The position numbers were made by a program, and so were the translations under genes. From positions 3,553-17,193 of the forward strand of contig JAGTRA010000008.1 in assembly GCA_018396935.1 (NCBI GenBank): a DNA stretch of 13,641 nt, given 5' to 3'. Below are positions 6,012 to 11,722 of the stretch, piece after piece; positions within the stretch are counted from its first letter, which is position 1, and each line of letters starts with the position of its first letter. This stretch comes from Candidatus Bathyarchaeota archaeon. GTDB lineage: Archaea > Thermoproteota > Bathyarchaeia > Bathyarchaeales > Bathycorpusculaceae. Below the pieces are notes generated by a model. That model made no database searches. It worked only from the letters and a program-made list of their open reading frames with translations, and had not been told where the DNA came from.

Positions 6012-6746
6012 TCACGTCCTAAACTTTTGAAGTTTCTTAAGAAGCTCTAGATCGCCTTCATGATCACCTGCACATGTAGCAATAATGCCGTCAACCACGC
6101 CCTCAAGCTTCGCCACTTTCTCTTCAACTTCCTCCATACGTGCAGTTACTGGCCAGCCTATAAGCTTAACAATTTCAGCGTTCCGCGGCGTACCCACTAG
6201 GAAGTATGAGTAGATGGGCTTATTTAGTCTACGGCATTCCTTAGCCACTTCCTCAAGCATTGGAAGGGTTTTATCTTCAAGTCTCATGAAGAATATGAAG
6301 TCCCATGGCTCCCTAACCCTAGCAATAGTTTCTTCAACAGTTTTCCTAGCAGAAAGTAAGCAGCCCAACTTTAAGTTTTTAATGCGTACAGTATTTCTCA
6401 GGAAGTCTCGCGCCTCCTCTGAAGACTTTAACATTTTTATAGGCTCCCCATATTGGGGGATATCACCCATCGTCAACACTAAGCCATCAACACCGACAGC
6501 TTCTGCGGCTAGAGCTAACCCCCCAACCTCCACAGGACCCTTGTAATGTAGGATGAAGATCGGCATCACCGTCTTATCTGGATATAACGCCTTCAGCACA
6601 CAGCTAACTGCAGTTCCGCTGGGAGCAGGTCTTCCAGCAGCGCTGTCCGTTACATTCCATCCATCCACAAGATCCTTTGTTTCCTCAGCAAGTTTTAGAA
6701 ATTTCCGCGTTGGAACAAATTCATGCATTATCTTCATTGAAACCAT
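6012..6746 (-). CDS. Short MetF-like methylene-tetrahydrofolate (or -methanopterin) reductase homologue
   Basis: This 244-residue member of the MetF TIM-barrel family would reduce methylene- to methyl-pterin in the Wood-Ljungdahl methyl branch. Key positions fit. HEFVPTR (residues 8-14) matches the N-terminal Glu-Phe-x-Pro-x-Arg strand, with Glu9 as the catalytic glutamate. WNVTDSAAG (30-38) matches the Asn-Val-Thr-Asp strand. LTMGDIPQYG (91-100) matches the Gly-Asp loop (Asp95) that binds the flavin. The usual Ala-Arg-Asp segment before the Gly-Asp strand is replaced by HYKGP (67-71), and the protein is about 50 residues shorter than bacterial MetF. Pterin and electron donor (F420, ferredoxin or NADH) cannot be read from sequence. 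ATG 6746 has a TATA-like box 28 bases upstream. It faces cofE across 131 bases and converges on the nitroreductase. Confidence 0.7.
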   Translation of the reverse strand: MVSMKIMHEFVPTRKFLKLAEETKDLVDGWNVTDSAAGRPAPSGTAVSCVLKALYPDKTVMPIFILHYKGPVEVGGLALAAEAVGVDGLVLTMGDIPQYGEPIKMLKSSEEARDFLRNTVRIKNLKLGCLLSARKTVEETIARVREPWDFIFFMRLEDKTLPMLEEVAKECRRLNKPIYSYFLVGTPRNAEIVKLIGWPVTARMEEVEEKVAKLEGVVDGIIATCAGDHEGDLELLKKLQKFRT

Positions 6747-6768
6747 CTCACTTAGAAAGGAAATGTGG

Positions 6769-6778
6769 ATAAATTAAA
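6769..6778 (-). promoter_or_regulatory. TATA-like box for the MetF-like gene
   Basis: On the minus strand this reads TTTTAATTTAT-like sequence centred about 28 bases before ATG 6746. The spacing implies a leaderless or near-leaderless transcript. Confidence 0.4.
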
Positions 6779-6840
6779 AACTTTTGTGTGATCTTCAACA
6801 GTTAATACATGCCTTATCGGCTTAATCTTTCGAAGCAATG

Positions 6841-6847
6841 TTATAAA
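6841..6847 (+). promoter_or_regulatory. TATA-like box for cofE
   Basis: TTATAAA lies 31-37 bases before GTG 6878. Transcription starting about 25 bases downstream would give a leader of only a few bases, containing GCGGTGG (6867-6873) at most in part. Confidence 0.4.
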
Positions 6848-6877
6848 CCCGCTTAGCTAATTATTTGCGGTGGTTCA

Positions 6878-7639
6878 GTGTCAAATATTATACAAATAAT
6901 CGGAATTAAGGGGCTGCCCATAATAAAAGAGGGAGATAACCTCGCTGAACTCATTTGTAAAGCTGCTGAAATGCAAGGAACCCCAATACAAAATGGTGAC
7001 ATAATCATTGTAACACATGTCGCCGTCTCTAGGGCTGAAGGGCGTATTGTGAATTTAGACGAAGTTAAGCCATCCCAATTTGCAAGCTATTATGGGGAGC
7101 TCTATGGGAGGGATCCAGCTTTAGTCGAAGTAATACTTAGAGAAGCTAAAAATGTTATCAGAATGGTTAATGGCAAAATTATAACTGAAACCAAGCAGGG
7201 TTTTATATGTGCAAACTCTGGAGTTGACAAGTCAAATGTTCCAGGAGAACGCGTCGTCGCTTTGCTTCCCGTGGATCCCGATGCCTCAGCTAGGCGGATC
7301 CGCGAGGATATTATGCGCATAACTGGAAAGGATGTAGCTGTCATAATTTCCGACACCCATGGCCGCCCATTTAGAGAGGGTGAAATAAACGTAGCGATAG
7401 GGGTTGCAGGCATCGAACCCATTAGAGATCGAAGAGGTGATAAAGACCTATTTGGCTACATATTAAGGGTTAAGCGGACAGCTATCGCTGATGAATTAGC
7501 ATCAGCAGCTGAGCTTGTTATAGGCCAGGGGGATGAGGGGATACCTGCCGCCATCATTCGTGGATATGAATTCACAAAATCAGAAACCGCTACAGCTAAA
7601 GAGCTCATTAGACCTAAGGAGCGGGACCTCTTTCTATAA
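6878..7639 (+). CDS. cofE: CofE, coenzyme F420-0:L-glutamate ligase
   Basis: This GTP-dependent ligase adds the gamma-linked glutamate tail to F420-0. The 253-residue length is typical of the stand-alone archaeal enzyme. Seen in order are IIQIIGIKGLPIIKEGDNL at the start, THVAVSRAEGR near residue 50, GFICANSGVDKSNVPG (NSGVDKSN at 113-120), SDTHGRPFREGEINVAIG with Asp159 and His161 (metal and nucleotide site), and RRGDKDLFG. All are CofE hallmarks. GTG 6878 is the only start giving this N-terminus, and GCGGTGG at 6867-6873 could be a ribosome binding site. With cofD and the FbiB-like nitroreductase in the same 3.4 kb, the window carries three late steps of F420 synthesis. Unlike in actinobacteria, ligase and reductase are separate proteins. 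Confidence 0.93.
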   Translation: MSNIIQIIGIKGLPIIKEGDNLAELICKAAEMQGTPIQNGDIIIVTHVAVSRAEGRIVNLDEVKPSQFASYYGELYGRDPALVEVILREAKNVIRMVNGKIITETKQGFICANSGVDKSNVPGERVVALLPVDPDASARRIREDIMRITGKDVAVIISDTHGRPFREGEINVAIGVAGIEPIRDRRGDKDLFGYILRVKRTAIADELASAAELVIGQGDEGIPAAIIRGYEFTKSETATAKELIRPKERDLFL

Positions 7640-7664
7640 AAGCCTATACTCAATAAGGCAAAAA

Positions 7665-7671
7665 TTTAAAA
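7665..7671 (+). promoter_or_regulatory. TATA-like box for the first deoxyhypusine synthase-like gene
   Basis: TTTAAAA would place the transcript start near 7694, leaving a leader of about 26 bases with AGGGGCG (7706-7712) before ATG 7720. A second TTTAAA at 7695-7700 is a weaker alternative because it is too close to the start codon. Confidence 0.3.
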
Positions 7672-7719
7672 GAAGGATGCTGAGTTAACCATTCTTTAAA
7701 CTTTCAGGGGCGATGGCAG

Positions 7720-8766
7720 ATGATAAAAGAGAAAAGAGAGACGCCATACTTTAAAAGGAAGCTAGAGCCAATAGAGGTTAAGGTTCCAAAGAAAATTTCA
7801 GAACTCCTCTCTGAAATGGCTAAAACAGGTTTTCAGGGAAGAAAACTTGGCGAAGTCGTTGAAGTCTGGAAGGAAATGCTTGAGGATGATGTAACAATAT
7901 TTATGGGCTATGCTGGCTCCATGAGCACTACTGGACAATGGAAGATTATACGCTGGCTTATTGAAAACCGCTTCGTAGACGTCTTAGTGTCCACGGGGGC
8001 AAATATATCTGAGGATATTCTAGAGGCCATGGGTGGAACATATTGGCAGGGAAGCCCATGGGTTGATGACCATGAATTGCTAAAGTACCGCATAGACCGC
8101 TTTTATGACGTTTTCGCTGACGAGTATGAGTATAGGCAGATGGAATCCCTAATAGCTGATTTCATGAAGACTCTAGACCAAAATAGGAGGTATTCATCGG
8201 CAGAATTCCTCCACCTCTTCGGGAAACACCTTTCAGAGCTTGGGATAAAAAGTATAGTGGCTGCTGCATACGAGAATAATGTGCCAGTTTTCTGCCCAGC
8301 TATCGTAGACAGCGGCTACGGCATAGCTTACCTCCAAAACAAATACGATAACAGAAACTTCAACTTAATAATAGATCAAATGAAGGACTTTGAACAGCTT
8401 GTGGAGATAAAAACAAGGGCGAGAGACACGGGCGTCATATACATAGGTGGAGGTGTTCCAAAAGACTTCATTCAGCTAACAGCCGTAGGCGCATGCCTTC
8501 TATCGCTTAAGTCCTCAGGCTCCGAGGAAATTTATCCCCACAAATACGCCATTCAAATAACCACTGATGCACCCCATTGGGGTGGGCTTTCCGGCTGCAC
8601 TTTTGAGGAAGCAATTAGCTGGGGTAAAGAGGCTATTGGAGGCAGGAATGTCCAATGTTTCTGTGACGCAACTATAGCCTTGCCTATCGTGGTTCATGCA
8701 TTAGCAGAGAGAGTTAATAAGAGGGAGAAGGCTCCAGACTTATCATGGCTGTTTAACAGCCTATAA
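7720..8766 (+). CDS. Deoxyhypusine synthase-like protein (divergent paralogue)
   Basis: This 348-residue protein is of the deoxyhypusine synthase fold (NAD- and spermidine/polyamine-dependent aminobutyl transferase). The catalytic-lysine motif EAISWGK is present with Lys303, as are the NAD-binding GYAGSMSTTGQW, STGANISED and IGGGVPK stretches. However, the canonical Lys-His-His after the triple glycine is Lys248-Asp249-Phe250, and the canonical Tyr-Asp-Gly-Ser-x-Ser-Gly-Ala-Arg-Pro stretch is PHWGGLSGCTFEE. These changes match the DHS-like branch known from bacteria and some archaea, where homospermidine or other polyamine formation rather than eIF5A modification has been proposed. ATG 7720 follows AGGGGCG. 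The canonical paralogue starts 24 bases after its stop codon, so the two are probably one operon. Confidence 0.85.
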   Translation: MIKEKRETPYFKRKLEPIEVKVPKKISELLSEMAKTGFQGRKLGEVVEVWKEMLEDDVTIFMGYAGSMSTTGQWKIIRWLIENRFVDVLVSTGANISEDILEAMGGTYWQGSPWVDDHELLKYRIDRFYDVFADEYEYRQMESLIADFMKTLDQNRRYSSAEFLHLFGKHLSELGIKSIVAAAYENNVPVFCPAIVDSGYGIAYLQNKYDNRNFNLIIDQMKDFEQLVEIKTRARDTGVIYIGGGVPKDFIQLTAVGACLLSLKSSGSEEIYPHKYAIQITTDAPHWGGLSGCTFEEAISWGKEAIGGRNVQCFCDATIALPIVVHALAERVNKREKAPDLSWLFNSL

Positions 8767-8790
8767 GAAGATGGCGCACGGCGTAAAGTC

Positions 8791-9711
8791 ATGGATGAAG
8801 TAAGAGACTTCGAACTTTCGAAGGGAATATCCGTCGATAATATAGTTAGGCAGATGGGGGCCAGCGGAGGCTTCACAGCTAAACATATAGCCGTAGGCGT
8901 AGAAATCCTTGAAGAAATGGTGAAGGATTCTACATCAGTAAACTTTCTCTCTTTTCCAGCCTGCATCCTTGCCACGGGCACTCGTGGAGTAATACGGGAA
9001 ATTATCAAACGCCGGCTTTTCCATGTTATTGTTACAACCTGCGGCACCTTAGATCATGATATTGCACGATGCTACAAACCCTATTACCATGGCAGTTTTC
9101 AAATGGACGACCGTGAACTCCATGAAAGAGGCATTAATCGAATAGGAAATATTCTCGTTCCTAACGAATCCTACGGTGAAATTATTGAAAGGAAGATGGC
9201 TGAATTCTTAACCGACATTATTGCTGAAGGCAAATACGAGCTAGCTACATATGAGCTATGTTGGGAGATAGGCAAAAGGCTTGATGAAAGCTCTATCCTC
9301 TATTGGTGCTGGAGGAACAACATACCCGTGATAATACCTGGGATAATGGACGGCGCTGTTGGTTATCAAATATGGCAGTTTAGCCAAGATCACCCAATAG
9401 AAATAAACATATTCAGGGATGAAAAACTGCTTAGCGACATAGTTTGGCAGTCAAAGCGAACAGGCGCCTTAATCATAGGCGGCGGAATATCAAAGCATCA
9501 CGTCTTATGGTGGAACCAATTTAAAAATGGCCTTGACTATGCTGTTTACATAACTACTGCAGCAGAGTATGATGGAAGCTTATCAGGAGCAAGACCCCGA
9601 GAGGCAATTTCCTGGGGAAAAATAAATGAAAAAGCTAAAACCATAACCATTGAAGCTGACGCTACAGTTGTCCTTCCACTAATGATTGCAGCATTAATAG
9701 ACCGCCTCTAA
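8791..9711 (+). CDS. dys: Deoxyhypusine synthase (canonical)
   Basis: The enzyme transfers the aminobutyl group of spermidine to a lysine of archaeal translation factor aIF5A, the first step of hypusine formation. The 306-residue protein keeps the whole catalytic set: Lys235-His236-His237 after IIGGGIS, then YITTAAEYDGSLSGARPREA, then ISWGK with the Schiff-base lysine Lys277, and EADATVVLPL near the end. N-terminal FPACILATGTRG and TTCGTLDHDI form the NAD site. Length fits archaeal enzymes. ATG 8791 is used. No strong ribosome binding site is visible, and the gap of 24 bases to the paralogue suggests translation from the same mRNA. The hypusine acceptor aIF5A is not in this window. Confidence 0.92.
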   Translation: MDEVRDFELSKGISVDNIVRQMGASGGFTAKHIAVGVEILEEMVKDSTSVNFLSFPACILATGTRGVIREIIKRRLFHVIVTTCGTLDHDIARCYKPYYHGSFQMDDRELHERGINRIGNILVPNESYGEIIERKMAEFLTDIIAEGKYELATYELCWEIGKRLDESSILYWCWRNNIPVIIPGIMDGAVGYQIWQFSQDHPIEINIFRDEKLLSDIVWQSKRTGALIIGGGISKHHVLWWNQFKNGLDYAVYITTAAEYDGSLSGARPREAISWGKINEKAKTITIEADATVVLPLMIAALIDRL

Positions 9712-9803
9712 GCCTCCAAAAGTTATGACATAACAAAATTAACACTACTTGTGTAACCCTTTTTAGTTATTGATCACATTTTTCCATGGCGAGTGTGGAT
9801 TAA

Positions 9804-10586
9804 TTGAAAGTAGCTGTTTCAGGAAAGGGAGGCGTGGGTAAAACCTTAGTGGCTGCAGGTTTAGCCTACCACTTTAGTAGAAAAGGCTTAAAAACTATAG
9901 CTATAGACGCTGATCCATCGCCCAATTTAGGATTAACCCTCGGGCTTTCCCCTGAAGAGGTTAGAAAAATTGTGCCAATATCTGAAAATAAGGAACTCAT
10001 AGAATCTAAAACAAGCACAGGGGTGCCTGGCGTTTACCGCCTAACTTTTACTGTAGACGACATAATACAGAACTATGCTGTTGAGACACCGCTTGGCATA
10101 AACCTCATAGTAATGGGGACAGTGCGATCCATGGGCTCTGGATGCATGTGCCCAGCAAACGCTGTTGTCCGCTCGCTTCTACGCCATCTCATAGTTAAGA
10201 GAAGTGAGGCAGTTGTTATAGACTTAGAGGCTGGAGTAGAGCATATGGGCCGCGCTACAGCTCAGCATGTAGACTACATGCTCATAATAGTTAATGCTAA
10301 TGTTAAGTCATTTGAAACTGCAAAGCGCATCCATGAACTTGGCGCAGGATCTGGAATAAAAAACATGGGCATAGTTGGGAATAAAATTGAGAATATCGCC
10401 CAGCAGGAAGCCGTAGAAAAATTCGCCAACAGTTTAGGTTTAGAGGTTATGGGGCTCATCCCATATGACCCAATAATTTTAGAGGCTGAAATGCGTGGAG
10501 AGACACCATTAAAGTACCCAAATTCAGAGGCGCTAAAAGCTATCGAACACCTATGCAACAAACTGTTAACGATAAGAAACACCTAA
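9804..10586 (+). CDS. cooC: CooC-like nickel-insertion ATPase, first copy
   Basis: This 260-residue MinD/ParA-type P-loop ATPase is likely to insert nickel into the C-cluster of CO dehydrogenase. It opens with the deviant Walker A GKGGVGKT (residues 7-14, signature Lys8 and Lys13), followed by the switch stretch IDADPSPNLGLTLG. The CooC hallmark Cys114-Met-Cys116 lies in GSGCMCPANAVVRS; this CXC binds nickel at the dimer interface in CooC. The Walker B region is VVIDLEAGVEH. The start is TTG 9804, since the P-loop must sit at the N-terminus; ribosome binding is weak. The position 1.1 kb upstream of cdhA, next to a second CooC homologue, supports a CODH/ACS maturation role. Confidence 0.85.
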   Translation: MKVAVSGKGGVGKTLVAAGLAYHFSRKGLKTIAIDADPSPNLGLTLGLSPEEVRKIVPISENKELIESKTSTGVPGVYRLTFTVDDIIQNYAVETPLGINLIVMGTVRSMGSGCMCPANAVVRSLLRHLIVKRSEAVVIDLEAGVEHMGRATAQHVDYMLIIVNANVKSFETAKRIHELGAGSGIKNMGIVGNKIENIAQQEAVEKFANSLGLEVMGLIPYDPIILEAEMRGETPLKYPNSEALKAIEHLCNKLLTIRNT

Positions 10587-10629
10587 TATCCTCAACTCTA
10601 GATTATGATGCTTAAAAAGGGTGAGCCAT

Positions 10630-11397
10630 ATGAAAATACTCGTAACTGTTGGGCGTGGAGGTACTGGGAAAACAAGCTTTGTAGCCTTAATGGCGAAGTA
10701 CTTCATTGAAAAAGGCGAGGAACCCCTCCTCCTAGTGGACGCTGACCCAGATCAGAATTTAGGCGAAATGCTTGGGGTAGACCTCCATGAGCAGGGCAAA
10801 AAGACAATCTCCGAGCTTGTGGTTGAAACATTCCTCGAGGAAGGCGGAACCACCGTCGGCGTGCCGCCTACTGAACGCATTGAAAGCCGAATACTATCCC
10901 ATGGAATGTATGAGGGCGACTACTTCGACTTCATTGCTATCGGAACAAAATGGGTTGAAGGCTGCTACTGCCTACCTAACGCCGCCCTAAAAGGAGCTCT
11001 ATCCTCAATAGCTAAAAATTACAAATACGTATTAATTGACTCGCCAGCAGGGCTAGAACACCTAAATCGTAGAATAACCTGTAACATTGATGACATCTTT
11101 GACGTTATAGGCCACCCCTCTAAAAAGTCCTTTGATCATGTAGAGCGTGCATACCGCGTGGCGAAAGAGGTTAAGATATCTTTTAGAAACTTTTACGTTG
11201 TGGGAGGCTTTAGATTCCCAGAGAGCCTGGAAGAGGAAATCAAGAAGAGGCTACGCTTTAAATTCCTAGGAAAAGTAGCTTATGATGAGAACGTTGAGAA
11301 ATATGTTCTCGCCGGTGAATCGCTACTTAAGCTTCCCCCTGAAACTCCAGCCTACATCTCAGTGAAGAAGATAATGGCTGCAGCAGGTTATGCATAG
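10630..11397 (+). CDS. CooC-like nickel-insertion ATPase, second and divergent copy
   Basis: This 255-residue P-loop ATPase of the same family diverges clearly from its neighbour. The P-loop is GRGGTGKT (8-15): the signature lysine of the deviant Walker A motif is Arg9, while the main Lys14 is kept. The switch stretch is VDADPDQNLGEMLG. The metal motif is Cys112-Tyr-Cys114 in VEGCYCLPNAALKG, and Walker B is VLIDSPAGLEHLN. An in-frame GTG at 10621 would add three residues, but GGTGA at 10620-10624 is a good ribosome binding site for ATG 10630, and the mature-looking start is MKILVTVGRGG, so ATG is preferred. It lies 43 bases after the first copy and before cdhA, suggesting a heteromeric or two-step maturation system. 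This role is inferred. Confidence 0.8.
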   Translation: MKILVTVGRGGTGKTSFVALMAKYFIEKGEEPLLLVDADPDQNLGEMLGVDLHEQGKKTISELVVETFLEEGGTTVGVPPTERIESRILSHGMYEGDYFDFIAIGTKWVEGCYCLPNAALKGALSSIAKNYKYVLIDSPAGLEHLNRRITCNIDDIFDVIGHPSKKSFDHVERAYRVAKEVKISFRNFYVVGGFRFPESLEEEIKKRLRFKFLGKVAYDENVEKYVLAGESLLKLPPETPAYISVKKIMAAAGYA

Positions 11398-11663
11398 CAA
11401 TTCTAAAAATCTAACAATTGTTTTGCGGTAAACACCCAACCATGGTGATAAATTGTCCAAAAGAAACATTAAGCATGTAACTGATGCACCACTAATTAAT
11501 GATAACTAAAGCTCTTCAGTTAATTTCATTCATAGGTGAGTGATGTGCTGCATCATACATCAATAATCAACATAAATACCTGTCTCAATATATGCCCAAT
11601 GGCTTGTGAGAAATTTAGAAACTCTTTAACGAAAATCTTCACAAAATTTGACGAAACAAAAGG

Positions 11664-11670
11664 TTTAAAA
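11664..11670 (+). promoter_or_regulatory. TATA-like box for cdhA
   Basis: TTTAAAA follows the purine-rich ACAAAAGG, which could serve as a transcription factor B element. It would start transcription near 11695 and give a leader of about 28 bases before TTG 11723. Confidence 0.4.
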
Positions 11671-11698
11671 GATTAATATCACACTATTTTGTAAACTC

Positions 11699-11717
11699 TC
11701 CTCCAAAAGAGGATGGT
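11699..11717 (+). promoter_or_regulatory. Ribosome binding site of cdhA with a complementary sequence just upstream
   Basis: GAGGATGGT (11709-11717) lies 5 bases before TTG 11723 and is the likely ribosome binding site. TCCTC at 11699-11703 can pair with GAGGA at 11709-11713 across a 5-base loop. The stem is short, so masking of translation is only a possibility. Confidence 0.35.
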
Positions 11718-11722
11718 AATCC

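Larger units (their letters stand above)
11398..11722 (+). other. AT-rich 325-base intergenic region before cdhA, no gene seen
   Basis: No open frame of useful length is present on either strand, and there is no tRNA or other RNA gene that I can recognise. The stretch holds a 5-bp inverted repeat TGATG-TGCTG-CATCA (11541-11555), a TATA-like box (11664-11670) and a small hairpin over the ribosome binding site (11699-11713). Its size, the longest gene-free gap in the window apart from the pseudogene region, suggests that cdhA has its own regulated promoter. Confidence 0.6.

Noticed and set aside
5961..6050. A 29-codon plus-strand frame in the gap between the nitroreductase and the MetF-like gene
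   Set aside because: Its second half is antisense to the end of the MetF-like gene and it resembles nothing I know; the charged composition can arise by chance.
7642..7659. GCCT...AGGC inverted repeat after cofE as a terminator
   Set aside because: Only four paired bases and no T-run after it on the plus strand.
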